64,000 bases of DNA from an uncultured Bacteroidia bacterium. GTDB lineage: Bacteria; Bacteroidota; Bacteroidia; NS11-12g; UBA955. The stretch lies in contig CALSSY010000008.1 in the NCBI GenBank assembly GCA_943789135.1, forward strand, positions 1-64,000, written 5' to 3'. The position numbers and the translations under genes are program-made. Shown here piece after piece: positions 26,123 through 35,464 of this stretch. Below the pieces are notes generated by a model. The model saw only the letters and a program-made list of their open reading frames with translations, was not told the DNA's origin and searched no databases. How positions within the stretch are numbered: position 1 is the stretch's first letter; every line of letters begins with the position of its first letter.

Positions 26123-27325
26123 ATGACTCCATCTAACAAAACCGGCCGTACGGGTAAACTAAATATTACGGCTGTGTTTCGCGCATTTTTTCAGAGCCAA
26201 CAAGCGTCAGGAATTCTATTGGTAGCGGTTACGGCCGCTTCTTTGTTTATTTCAAATAGCATATGGGGAAATGACTACCGTGCTTTTTGGGATATTCACT
26301 TCGGCACAGAAGCCTATCATCTCCATTTAAATCATAGTATTACCGATTGGATTAACGACGCCTTGATGTCTATTTTCTTTTTATTGGTGGGAATTGAAAT
26401 TAAGCGAGAGTTATTAGATGGTGAGTTAAGCGATCGTAAACGAGCTATGCTTCCTTTATTCGGAGCACTTGGTGGGATGTTGGTTCCCGCATTGTTGTTT
26501 TTCATCTTTAATATGTCCTCTCCAGAAACTCTATCGGGAGTGGGAATACCCACCGCTACGGACATTGCCTTTGCAATTGCAATTTTAGGTCTATTAGGAA
26601 ACCGAATTCCAGCTTCACTGAAAGTTTTTCTTACCGCATTAGCTATTATTGATGACTTAGGGGCTATACTCATTATTGCCATATTCTATGGTCAGGGAAT
26701 ACATTGGGCATGGCTAGGTGCTTCTGCCCTAGTTGTGGTAATTATGTATATCGTTGATAAACTCGATTGGGATTATTCTTGGCTTTATATCACATTAGGC
26801 ATTATTCTTTGGTTCACCATGATGCATTCCGGTATTCATGCCACTTTATCTGGGGTGATTTTAGCACTTATGTTACCTCGCCAATCCCAAAAGGAAAAGA
26901 AAATGTCGAACCAATTGGAACATGCGCTATCTGGCTATGTTTCGTTTATAATACTCCCTCTGTTCGCGGCCGCAAATACCGCCATTAAAATCGACATCAA
27001 CATGATGAATCATATCGTAAATCCGCTTTCTATGGGGATTTTCTTTGGATTGTTTTTAGGAAAACCGATTGGAATTGTTTCATTCAGTTGGATTGCGGAT
27101 AAATTTGGAATTGCTAAGATTTCACAGAGTATCACCTTCACAAAACTATTAGGGGCGGGATTACTAGGTGGAATTGGTTTTACAATGTCAATTTTTGTGG
27201 CAAATCTGGCTTTTAACGATCGTGAATTGATTGACATGGCCAAACTCAGTATCATAATTGCAAGTATCACGGCTGCCATTACTGGTTATTTACTTTTAAG
27301 TAAAAGCAAGAGCTCCGGTATTTAA
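26123..27325 (+). CDS. nhaA: Na+/H+ antiporter NhaA
   Basis: Inner-membrane electrogenic antiporter that expels Na+ (or Li+) in exchange for protons and sets pH and salt tolerance. The family hallmarks are GIEIKRELLDGELS, IPTATDIAFAIAILGLLG with Asp147 (E. coli Asp133 position), and the ion-binding pair Asp177-Asp178 in ALAIIDDLGAI. The C-terminal LLGGIGFTMSIFVANLAF is also typical. About 400 residues with 11-12 helices. It fits a marine or brackish lifestyle but is too widespread to prove it. Confidence 0.96.
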   Translation: MTPSNKTGRTGKLNITAVFRAFFQSQQASGILLVAVTAASLFISNSIWGNDYRAFWDIHFGTEAYHLHLNHSITDWINDALMSIFFLLVGIEIKRELLDGELSDRKRAMLPLFGALGGMLVPALLFFIFNMSSPETLSGVGIPTATDIAFAIAILGLLGNRIPASLKVFLTALAIIDDLGAILIIAIFYGQGIHWAWLGASALVVVIMYIVDKLDWDYSWLYITLGIILWFTMMHSGIHATLSGVILALMLPRQSQKEKKMSNQLEHALSGYVSFIILPLFAAANTAIKIDINMMNHIVNPLSMGIFFGLFLGKPIGIVSFSWIADKFGIAKISQSITFTKLLGAGLLGGIGFTMSIFVANLAFNDRELIDMAKLSIIIASITAAITGYLLLSKSKSSGI

Positions 27326-27407
27326 ATAGAATTACTGCAATAATATTTTATTCCTTTAATTTGACAACCCAAGCACTACATAATTATCAACGGCTATATT
27401 AATCCTT

Positions 27408-27743
27408 ATGAATTCAAACTACAAACAGCAAACATATCTCATTGGCGGAATCATTTTAATTGCGATAGGGTTGCTATGGTTGTTTCATTCTATTGGAATA
27501 GAACTTCCAGATCACCTTATTTCTTTTCCAAGTTTGGTAATGGTTACGGGCTTAATTATTCTTGTGAAATCTAATTTTAAAAGCGAATCAGGTTGGATCG
27601 TCTTTTCTTTTGGATCCGTATTGCTTTTAAATCGATTGATTCCTAATCAAAATTTGCTCCAAATAGGTACAGCAAGTATCATTACCATTTTAGGTGCCTA
27701 TTATTTATTACGTTACTTTACGGACGGAAAATCAAGCTCCTAA
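27408..27743 (+). CDS. Small four-helix membrane protein (LiaF/LiaI-like transmembrane region)
   Basis: 111 residues with about four hydrophobic segments (11-29, 39-52, 60-75 and 84-103) and no other domain. The opening LIGGIILIAIGLLWLF and the alternating GLIIL pattern resemble the LiaI/LiaF-type transmembrane region found in many small Bacteroidota proteins. It would sit in the inner membrane; function unknown. It stands alone, 82 bases after nhaA on the same strand and 54 bases before the first of two secreted paralogues, so membership in one transcript is possible. Confidence 0.7.
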   Translation: MNSNYKQQTYLIGGIILIAIGLLWLFHSIGIELPDHLISFPSLVMVTGLIILVKSNFKSESGWIVFSFGSVLLLNRLIPNQNLLQIGTASIITILGAYYLLRYFTDGKSSS

Positions 27744-27797
27744 AAAGTGGAATATTAATTTGGCATGTAATTTGCATTTTAGATAATAAAAAAACAG

Positions 27798-28334
27798 ATG
27801 AAATATATTTTAACCATACTTTCAGTGATATTCTGCCAAATGGGCAACGCACAATTGGTAGTTGATCTTGCAGATTTTTCAGCAAATGCTGCAAAATATA
27901 ACGGAAGAACCATAGTACTTCGCGGTGTAACAATTTCCAAAAGTTCTGGATCTTCATTAAGCCTAAGCGGACCAAGAACCACCTCGGCCCAAACTCCGAC
28001 CTCTGGCAATAATCCAAGTGGCGGTGCTATTATGTCAGGATCGGCTACAATTTCAACACCAACTAACTCAACACCTGTAACAGTTAGTGCTACCGGGAGT
28101 AACACAAGTCCTGCAATTGCCTCTCCTAGTATGAGCAGTAGCAGAAATAGCATTTGCACGCCACCACGTAATTGGGAAATGCTTAATGTAGAAATATCGA
28201 ATTATACCGGTTGTTTTACTATTTACAAGAATATGGCACGAACTATCGTTAGTGGTAGAAAACTTAATGCGGATATCACCATTTTTGTAGATACCAATTT
28301 AATGCACCGCATAGCTCGTGTAAAAATTAATTAA
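27798..28334 (+). CDS. Secreted protein of unknown family (paralogue of next gene)
   Basis: 178 residues with a signal peptide (1-18, ending GNAQ). I do not recognise the family. The core is an N-terminal segment (DFSANAAKYNGRTIVLRGVTIS), an ~60-residue Ser/Thr/Pro/Gly-rich low-complexity insert (about residues 52-116), and a C-terminal segment with two Cys (ICTPPRNW, TGCFTIY) ending MHRIARVKI. The first and last parts match the neighbour at 28508 in order and spacing. The YxGxTIxLxxVxI start resembles the first strands of OB-like folds, which is only a guess. Likely periplasmic or outer-membrane associated. Confidence 0.72.
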   Translation: MKYILTILSVIFCQMGNAQLVVDLADFSANAAKYNGRTIVLRGVTISKSSGSSLSLSGPRTTSAQTPTSGNNPSGGAIMSGSATISTPTNSTPVTVSATGSNTSPAIASPSMSSSRNSICTPPRNWEMLNVEISNYTGCFTIYKNMARTIVSGRKLNADITIFVDTNLMHRIARVKIN

Positions 28335-28507
28335 TAAGGCAATACGTATTCAATAATTAAACCGATTCGAGTTATCCACATGAGTTTATAAATCAAATAC
28401 TTATCATAAAAATAATTTGATCATTTTTGTATTACAAACTCTTTTAATCAGAAATATATAATTCATAATATGGATATATATATGAATTTTTATTCCCTAT
28501 CAAAAAA

Positions 28508-28945
28508 ATGAAACAACTCATCTCTTTACTTACTATTGGGTTCATATTTGGCCTATCACAAGCTCAGACCAAAGTGGTAACGGCTGATTTTGCTAAAAGA
28601 CCACACTTTTATCAAGGCAAAACCATTTCGCTTAGTAATGTAAGAATCACAACAGGAAATATCAGTAATAATGACCGAAATAAAATTAATCGCTCCGCCC
28701 CAACTGGTAATTTTTCGAATGAAAAAGACTGGGGGTATTTTATAAGCCCTCCTCGCTGCAGACCAGCAATTGGTTGGACACTGATAAATCCAGAAATTAC
28801 AAACATGAATACTCCTCTTTGTTTTGCTGTAATGAGTAGAATATATGACCGTCTTCCTCGAAATAGTTCGTTTAATGCAGACATACTAGTGGAAGTTGAT
28901 GTTCGGGGTATTAGCCAAATTAAACGAATTCGAGTTTTGAAGTAA
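28508..28945 (+). CDS. Secreted protein of unknown family (paralogue of previous gene)
   Basis: 145 residues with a signal peptide (1-19, ending SQAQ). It shares with the preceding gene the DFAxRPHFYQGKTISLSNVRIT opening, a PPR element followed by Cys (PPRCRPAIGW), a second Cys (PLCFAVM), the FNADILVEVDV strand and the final basic strand IKRIRVLK. It lacks the Ser/Thr-rich insert. The 173-base AT-rich gap from its neighbour suggests its own promoter, but I found no full TAnnTTTG. It ends at a strong terminator. No function can be given. Confidence 0.72.
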   Translation: MKQLISLLTIGFIFGLSQAQTKVVTADFAKRPHFYQGKTISLSNVRITTGNISNNDRNKINRSAPTGNFSNEKDWGYFISPPRCRPAIGWTLINPEITNMNTPLCFAVMSRIYDRLPRNSSFNADILVEVDVRGISQIKRIRVLK

Positions 28946-28963
28946 TCAAGTTTTATAAACCAT

Positions 28964-28994
28964 AAAAAAAGAGGTCCAGTAGACCTCTTTTTTT
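28964..28994 (+). terminator. Bidirectional terminator (secreted paralogue / OmpA operon)
   Basis: Stem GAGGTC (28971-28976) with GACCTC (28982-28987), extended by seven A pairing with seven T, loop CAGTA. It lies between convergent genes and can end the ~21-kb minus-strand adhesin operon. Confidence 0.92.
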
Positions 28995-29024
28995 ATGCAA
29001 TCGATTTATGGGATAATGGACAAT

Positions 29025-30884
29025 TTATTGTTTTGGGATCATTTTAAAATGCATGGTCGTTCTTCTATTTCTTTTATATTCCTCTTCCGAACAATTTACA
29101 CCATCAACACAATGATTGATTGGAAATTGTTCACCGTAACCGTGCACATCAACTTGATTATCCTTTACTCCATAAAAATTGAAATAATCCTTCAAAAACT
29201 CCGCTCGATTTCTAGATAACGTTTTATTGAATTCCAAAGATCCTCTACTGTCCGTATAGCTATTTATATCTACCGCCCAATTTTGATATTTACTGAGTAT
29301 CGAAATTACAATTTTCAATTCTGTCTCAAATTTCTCATCGCAAATCAAGCCATCATCTTCATACAATAAGGTTCTCAATCTAAATTCAGTATAATCTGCT
29401 GAATCGTTGTCTTCTTTAGCAATTTGCAAACGCACCGAATCGGGTAATAACAGAAATTTTAAACCTTTGTCAACTTCTAAGTTACCAATTAGGTCTATAT
29501 TAGAAATGGATTGCGTTTCTTGATTTTCAGCAATAACTTCCGTTTCATCAGGATAATCTGTTGGTTCTTGTATTTCTTCTTCAACTGGGCCTCCTTGGAA
29601 AAACCAATTGATCAAATCGCGATCAAGAGGTACGGATTTCATAACTGGATTCGCATTATAGGCCTCTGATGACCAGTATAGAGTACCGTCGTAATAGCGT
29701 ACTCCAAATTCTTTGGCGCTAGAATTTATTTTAGATCCGGCATTTGCCAACCGATTATTAATTATGTCAAAAAAGTAAATATCGCTACCGCCAAAACCAA
29801 CATGACCTTCTGTTGCAAAAGCAATGATATCATCGGTAATAAAGCATGGATCAAAATCAGACATTAAAGTGTTTGCCACTTCACCTATACCATAAGGGTT
29901 AGACAATTTCAAGGATTTGTCTTCTTGCCATTCGATATCACATATGTAGATATCCGATTTACCTAAGCCCCCCATCATATCACTGCAAAACAAGCCTTTG
30001 GTTTGGGATTCATTCATCACAAACCCGGATAAATTATGTTGCCATAATTGATCATTCAAAGATTCTAAGGTGTATTTACCTTGTTTTGGATCCTTGAAAA
30101 ATCTAAAAATATCCAATAGATAAACATCGCTATCATTAACCAATCGATGATTGGTGGTTACATACATATTTCCGAAAGAGTCAATATGTGTAAGTTCAAA
30201 ATGGCGGTTTAAGTGTTGATTCTTAACCAATTCACCCGTTATACTTGAAATATCGTTCCAATTACTAGCCTGGATTATTTTTGCATACGGCAATCCATCA
30301 GCCAAATCGTAGGCCGACATTAAACCGGCATTCACAGATTTTCTTTCGTGGTAGAACCATTTAGATGTCGTGGGATCTTTTATCGGTAAAAAATGGGCAT
30401 TGGAATTGACAAATTTCCGGATTTCTGGATTTGCTATTTTAGCTGTCAAGGGTTCACTTTCATCTAAGAACAGTCGACCAGGTTGATTCAATATTGGATA
30501 TCCTGCGAATGACTGCATTTTCAATTCGGTTACTAGGCTATCGGACATAGCATATTGGCCCAATCTCCTTAGTAGTAGAGCATGATTCAATTGATCCGTT
30601 GGATTTGATTTTGCGGGAAATCTCTCAAATAATCGGTTGTACAATGCGACAGCTGTATCGTTTTTGCCTAATTCTGTGAATGCAACGGCAAGTGCTCTTA
30701 TTTCCGGTGCAGATTTTACTTTTTTTATATTCTTATAAGATTTTGTTGCCTCTTCGTATTGCATTTGTGCTACCAACTCTGTTGCTCGGAGATCGGGCTG
30801 ACCTCTTTTGGCAATGCTCGTGGGTAACTCTACAGCCGCTAGGTGAAATAAAATCCAAATAAATAAATACTCTGGTCTTAACAT
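29025..30884 (-). CDS. OmpA-family protein with TPR-like and PD40-type repeats
   Basis: 619 residues, N-terminal signal segment (3-18). Residues ~35-135 look like TPR helices (LVAQMQYEEATKSYKNI, ELGKNDTAVALYNRLFERFP). Residues ~150-420 contain WD40/PD40-like beta strands (FCSDMMGGLGKSDIYICDI, GHVGFGGSDIYFFDI). Residues ~510-619 form the OmpA peptidoglycan-binding domain (SYTDSRGSLEFNKTLSRNRAEFLKDYF). This TPR-WD40-OmpA layout resembles T9SS-associated OmpA proteins such as PorE, minus the carboxypeptidase-regulatory domain. It probably fastens an outer-membrane export or adhesin assembly to the cell wall. It is the last gene of the four-gene operon, 7 bases after the PorP/SprF gene. Confidence 0.86.
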   Translation of the reverse strand: MLRPEYLFIWILFHLAAVELPTSIAKRGQPDLRATELVAQMQYEEATKSYKNIKKVKSAPEIRALAVAFTELGKNDTAVALYNRLFERFPAKSNPTDQLNHALLLRRLGQYAMSDSLVTELKMQSFAGYPILNQPGRLFLDESEPLTAKIANPEIRKFVNSNAHFLPIKDPTTSKWFYHERKSVNAGLMSAYDLADGLPYAKIIQASNWNDISSITGELVKNQHLNRHFELTHIDSFGNMYVTTNHRLVNDSDVYLLDIFRFFKDPKQGKYTLESLNDQLWQHNLSGFVMNESQTKGLFCSDMMGGLGKSDIYICDIEWQEDKSLKLSNPYGIGEVANTLMSDFDPCFITDDIIAFATEGHVGFGGSDIYFFDIINNRLANAGSKINSSAKEFGVRYYDGTLYWSSEAYNANPVMKSVPLDRDLINWFFQGGPVEEEIQEPTDYPDETEVIAENQETQSISNIDLIGNLEVDKGLKFLLLPDSVRLQIAKEDNDSADYTEFRLRTLLYEDDGLICDEKFETELKIVISILSKYQNWAVDINSYTDSRGSLEFNKTLSRNRAEFLKDYFNFYGVKDNQVDVHGYGEQFPINHCVDGVNCSEEEYKRNRRTTMHFKMIPKQ

Positions 30885-30891
30885 ATTACAA

Positions 30892-31854
30892 TTAATAATG
30901 TCTTGGAAGAACTTTTTTCTTTTGACGGTTAAAATCTAATTGATAACTCAATCCGAATTCTCTAGCATTGAAAGGAGTCTGGTTGTCGTAAATTTTACCA
31001 ACCTCATAACTGTATACAACATAGAAGTAGTCATTTACTTTGACTCTAGCTAAAAAGGCATGAGAGCCGGTATTGCGGTATCCGTACCCTAAATTCAATA
31101 ATTCTTTATATATCGCATATATATTGGCATCATATACCAAGGGCAAACCTTCATACATGCGCAATTGAACTGTTGATTTCAAAGAGAAATCGCTTCCTAA
31201 TGGTTGCACATATCCCAAATTAGCCATGTAAAAGCTGCGTGCATTGTAGCCAAGATTTACATTGTCGATAACGCGATCGTTTACTAATGCAAATTGAGGC
31301 ATGGAGAAACCAACAAAATATCGATTTCCATACACCATAATTCCTCCGCCTATCATGGGTGAGTTAAAACTAAAATCATTTCCAACTTGCGCCAAATCTC
31401 CAACCTCCGATGCCACCAATTGTGAAATCCGCATATTGAAGGAAAAAACACCCGTTCGAATTCCTGCAGAAACATAAACATTTTTTGCTAACTGTTTATG
31501 GTAAGCTAAATCTAAAGCATAGCTACCCATCCTTAATGGAGATGCATATTTAAATTCTCCTACTTGTAAATTCTGAAAATTAGCACCCAAAGCAAAATCT
31601 TTGTTTACAGGTGCTTGAAAGGCCAAACCCGTGTAATTTGGACTTCCAGGGAAATTTGCCCATTGCACTCTAGAAACCGCATCCAATTGCAGCCTTCTAT
31701 TCAACCCGTTATAAGCAGGATTTTGAATACTTGATACCAAATCATAATTGGAAATCAAACCGGCCTGTTGGGCATTTGTGACATACACACTCATCCCAAA
31801 AACAATGCTAAGGAATACTCGGTAGTATTTACGTTTATGGTTTGATGTATACAT
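30892..31854 (-). CDS. PorP/SprF-family T9SS membrane protein
   Basis: An outer-membrane beta-barrel of the PorP/SprF family, about 320 residues. The start at 31854 gives a signal peptide ([20 protein letters not shown] then ending TNAQ). An ATG at 31878 is possible. Family features are [44 protein letters not shown] opening, then a series of amphipathic strands ([33 protein letters not shown]) and ending FGLSYQLDF. In F. johnsoniae, SprF is needed to display the type B substrate SprB. Being directly downstream of the SprB-like gene (20-base overlap) makes this the likely partner of one or both giant proteins. Confidence 0.88.
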   Translation of the reverse strand: MYTSNHKRKYYRVFLSIVFGMSVYVTNAQQAGLISNYDLVSSIQNPAYNGLNRRLQLDAVSRVQWANFPGSPNYTGLAFQAPVNKDFALGANFQNLQVGEFKYASPLRMGSYALDLAYHKQLAKNVYVSAGIRTGVFSFNMRISQLVASEVGDLAQVGNDFSFNSPMIGGGIMVYGNRYFVGFSMPQFALVNDRVIDNVNLGYNARSFYMANLGYVQPLGSDFSLKSTVQLRMYEGLPLVYDANIYAIYKELLNLGYGYRNTGSHAFLARVKVNDYFYVVYSYEVGKIYDNQTPFNAREFGLSYQLDFNRQKKKVLPRHY

Positions 31855-34800
31855 TTCCTTTAGTTTGAGGTTTAACATATTGTGGAGAATCGTTTCTGTT
31901 GTGATCTAAAATATAAAAGTATATACCCTCTGGTAATACCAAACCTTGGGTAAATCCAGTACCTTCTGTATTCGTACCATTCCAATCATTCTTATACGGA
32001 CCGTTGCTTTTAAATACAATCTGCCCCCACTGGTTGAATACGGTTAATTGCGCATCCGGGAAGTTTTTTAGTCCTTTGATGAATAATACATCGTTTATAT
32101 TGTCACTATTGGGTGTAAATACTTCAGGTACGAAGGTGTGAGGATCTAAAAAGTCCATTAATTCGTTTAGTTCTTTGTCTTCAATTCCTTCTTCACGGTC
32201 TGGCATTTCGTCATCATCGGAATCCAAGTCTAGGTAATTCGGAATTCCATCCGCATCAAAATCTGCATCTGTTTCGATTAGGTCTTCGATACTATCACCA
32301 TCACTATCCAAGTCAATGAAGTTACCTTTACCATCATTATCAGGATCTGCGTCGGTTTCATCAATATCAAGTATTCCATCATCATCGGAATCGTCATCTA
32401 CATAATTCGGGAAGAAATCAAAGTCCTCATCTCCGTCGGTTTCAATTTCATCGGAAATACCATCATCATCACTGTCTAAATCAACATAATTCGGCTTCCC
32501 ATCAAAATCAAAATCAAATGGGGGACCATCGTAGTAATCCCCATAGACAGCGTTGTAATAATCTGCTATGTCCTTTATTCCGTCTTTATCGGTATCTATA
32601 CCGTCGTTTCTACCGTCGTTATTTTCGTCAAAATACTCCAGATAACTCTCAATGATATCGTAAATTCCATCTCCATCTGAGTCTAAATCATAGGGATCTA
32701 AAATTCCATCTCCATCCGTATCAGGAGGCGATAATAATGAGCCATCGAATAACATTCCCGTTCCAGATGTATCATCACCTCCAGCTTCCCATACGTCATT
32801 AATTCCATCATCATCAGAATCTAAATCTAGGGCATTAGGTGTTCCATCGCCATCTAAATCGGCATAGGTTTCAATAATATCGGGTATGCCATCTCCATCG
32901 GCATCGGGATCAATAGCATCGATAATTCCGTCACCATCCGTATCCTTTGAGCTTTCTAGAATATCCGGTATTCCGTCGCCATCGCTATCTGTATCTCTAT
33001 AATCTGGTTTTCCATCTGAATCATTATCCGGTTGGTTGGGATATCCTTCTAAAAAATCACCAATCAAATCGTTATCAGAATCCAAATCACGGTAGTCAAA
33101 CTCGCCATCTAAATCGGTATCTGCTGGAAGTCCGTTAAGGAATGGTTGTCCTTCTATCTTATCAGAAATATCGTCGTTATCACTGTCGCTATCCAAATAA
33201 TCTAAAACCCCATCACCATCGGTATCTTCTTCTCCTTCGATAGCATCCGATATCAAATCATTATCCGAATCGTTATCAATCCAATTTCCAGAACCATCAA
33301 CATCCGAGTCGAATTGTCCTTCAATCTCATCCAAAATACCATCATCGTCCGAATCAAGATCCAACCAGTTACCAATGCCATCGTTGTCTTGATCGTTTGA
33401 TGTTTCAATTTTGTCATTAATTCCATCGGCATCAGAATCCAAATCCAAGAAATTACCAATGCCATCTTGGTCAAAATCGTCGTCTGTTTCTAATAAATCT
33501 GAAATGCCGTCTTCGTCTGCATCTAAATCTCGAATATTGGCAATTCCGTCTTCATCAAAATCTTGCAGATTTTTCTGAGATCCGTTTTCCGTTCTGTCGG
33601 CAATTAAATCATCATCGCTATCTAAATCTTTATAATCGGGAATATTGTCTGAATCTGTATCGATTTCTGGATAACCGGTTCCTTCATTTGACAACACCGG
33701 GATTCCCCAATAATTAACAACTACCCTACCCACTCCAACGGTTCCGTTTCTATCGGGATCGAAACCATTTACCTCAAAGACGTCTAAAATTCCATCTCCG
33801 TCGGTGTCTGTGTCATAGACATTTTTAAGTCCGTCTTGATCTAAATCCAACAGAATTTTTAATCCGCTATTTTCATACAAGTCTAGTATTCCGTCGTTAT
33901 CGGAATCTCTATCTCTGTAATCAGGGACCCCATCGCCGTCGAAATCAAGCGCGCGTTCTACATAATCGGGAATACTATCATTATCGCTATCTCCCACTTC
34001 TACGGTTACATCCGCCAAGTAATTTTTTGATCTATTACCGGATTTATCAAAAGCATAAACCTCAACAAAATTATCGCCGATATCAGCAACTGTATATACG
34101 GTTTGAGTTAAATACACACCCTGTAATTCGCAGTTGTCATATGCAGATTCCACAACCTGGTCCACCGATAAGAATGCCTTACCCGAAGTATCGATGTAGA
34201 TAACTGTTGGTTTAGTTTTAATGATTGGGGAAACTGTATCCCTCACGGTGACAATAAAAGGTCGAGAAGCATTATTGCCAGAAGGATCTTTGGCATTAAT
34301 GGTCACTATATTATCTCCAAGTTGAGCGCAATCAAAAATGGAATCACTGAATTTTAGAGATGTAATTCGACAGTTATCACTGCATTTTGAGGCAAAGAGG
34401 TCAACCGAAATCTGTGTCAATCCAACTGAGTCCACATAGACAAGTTGATTCTCTGCAAATAGCTTAGGCGATAATGTATCTATCACTTGAACGGATAATA
34501 CAGCGATTGTGCTGTTGTTCGAAGTATCTGAAATTGAATATAACAACAACTTGTTACCTACGTCCGAGCAATCAAAATCATATTGGCTTAAAGTACGAGT
34601 TTGAATTATACAGTTATCATAACTACCATCATCAAAATAGTCAGGTCCAACAGTACTCTTTCCTTGAGAGTCCAAATAAATAACCCGATTTGAAGCTCGT
34701 AAAATTGGTTTAATTGTATCCAATATTGTGATTTCTACTGCTGAAACGGTTTTATTACCGCTGGCATCGTATGCAGTAAAGTCTATGATGTTTTTCCCTA

Positions 34801-35464
34801 AATCAGCGCAACTGAATCTATCCTTGCTCAAGGTTACTTTATCTATTCCACAGTTATCCGCAGTACCGTTATCTACATCAAATGAAGATAGCAATGCAAA
34901 GCCATTTCTGTCTAAATATGTGGCTGTATTACGTATTTTATTTATAGGTTTACTCGTATCCTTTACAGTAACGGAAACACGAGATGAAGAAACGTTTCCA
35001 CTTAAATCTGTTAAAGTATATAAAACCGAATTGGCACCTAGGTTACCACACGTGAATACGGATTGACTTAGGTTTCGCGTAGAAATTTTACAATTATCCG
35101 TGCTACCATCATCAATATCACTAGGTGCCAATACAGCAAACCCATATTGATTTAAAAATAGAGTCACCGGTTTGGTTTTAAGGACTGGAGCAAAGGTATC
35201 TCGGACGGTTATTCGTACCGATTGTGTTACTTTGTTCGCAGACTTATCTTCAATGGTAAAATTGATAAAGTTTGTCCCTAATTCGTCGCAATCAAAATTA
35301 GATTGACTGATTATTCGGTTGGTAATACCACAATTATCTGCGCTACTGTTGTCAACTTCTGCAGGGGTTAAACTTATTGAACCTGAAGAATTCAAGAACA
35401 GTACTAAGTTTTGATACCTTAAAACGGGTAAAATTGTATCCAAAACATTCACGGTTTCGTTCAA
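31835..35464 (-). CDS. 3' part of SprB/HYR/TSP3 adhesin: TSP3 calcium array and type B sorting domain
   Basis: The reading frame shown starts at an internal Met; the true protein begins at 37892 (see next entry). It contains about six HYR-like repeats (~75-80 residues each, with the Cys pair SDNCxI and FxCxxLG, ending xVxVxDTxxP). It then has a ~600-residue array of more than thirty acidic TSP3-type calcium motifs ([18 protein letters not shown]). The end is a ~100-residue gliding-motility-associated (CHU_C) type B sorting domain: [38 protein letters not shown]. The family is secreted by the T9SS and acts as a surface adhesin or motility filament. Confidence 0.9.
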   Translation of the reverse strand: MNETVNVLDTILPVLRYQNLVLFLNSSGSISLTPAEVDNSSADNCGITNRIISQSNFDCDELGTNFINFTIEDKSANKVTQSVRITVRDTFAPVLKTKPVTLFLNQYGFAVLAPSDIDDGSTDNCKISTRNLSQSVFTCGNLGANSVLYTLTDLSGNVSSSRVSVTVKDTSKPINKIRNTATYLDRNGFALLSSFDVDNGTADNCGIDKVTLSKDRFSCADLGKNIIDFTAYDASGNKTVSAVEITILDTIKPILRASNRVIYLDSQGKSTVGPDYFDDGSYDNCIIQTRTLSQYDFDCSDVGNKLLLYSISDTSNNSTIAVLSVQVIDTLSPKLFAENQLVYVDSVGLTQISVDLFASKCSDNCRITSLKFSDSIFDCAQLGDNIVTINAKDPSGNNASRPFIVTVRDTVSPIIKTKPTVIYIDTSGKAFLSVDQVVESAYDNCELQGVYLTQTVYTVADIGDNFVEVYAFDKSGNRSKNYLADVTVEVGDSDNDSIPDYVERALDFDGDGVPDYRDRDSDNDGILDLYENSGLKILLDLDQDGLKNVYDTDTDGDGILDVFEVNGFDPDRNGTVGVGRVVVNYWGIPVLSNEGTGYPEIDTDSDNIPDYKDLDSDDDLIADRTENGSQKNLQDFDEDGIANIRDLDADEDGISDLLETDDDFDQDGIGNFLDLDSDADGINDKIETSNDQDNDGIGNWLDLDSDDDGILDEIEGQFDSDVDGSGNWIDNDSDNDLISDAIEGEEDTDGDGVLDYLDSDSDNDDISDKIEGQPFLNGLPADTDLDGEFDYRDLDSDNDLIGDFLEGYPNQPDNDSDGKPDYRDTDSDGDGIPDILESSKDTDGDGIIDAIDPDADGDGIPDIIETYADLDGDGTPNALDLDSDDDGINDVWEAGGDDTSGTGMLFDGSLLSPPDTDGDGILDPYDLDSDGDGIYDIIESYLEYFDENNDGRNDGIDTDKDGIKDIADYYNAVYGDYYDGPPFDFDFDGKPNYVDLDSDDDGISDEIETDGDEDFDFFPNYVDDDSDDDGILDIDETDADPDNDGKGNFIDLDSDGDSIEDLIETDADFDADGIPNYLDLDSDDDEMPDREEGIEDKELNELMDFLDPHTFVPEVFTPNSDNINDVLFIKGLKNFPDAQLTVFNQWGQIVFKSNGPYKNDWNGTNTEGTGFTQGLVLPEGIYFYILDHNRNDSPQYVKPQTKGNVYIKP
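32145..33995 (-). repeat. TSP3-type calcium-motif coding array
   Basis: Degenerate tandem repeats of about 36-70 bases coding acidic loops of the DxDxDGIxD type, paired in units ending DLDSDDD or similar. On the plus strand they read as runs of CCATC and CATCATC. Many Asp residues would bind Ca2+ and stiffen the filament outside the cell. Confidence 0.9.

Noticed and set aside
28372-28380. Perfect DnaA box TTATCCACA in an AT-rich gap
   Set aside because: It is single, with no second box, no dnaA/dnaN and no origin-type gene order; one box in 64 kb is expected by chance.
32145-33995. Possible CRISPR-like repeat-spacer array
   Set aside because: The repeats are degenerate, keep a three-base codon register and code an acidic TSP3 protein; no cas genes or identical repeats.
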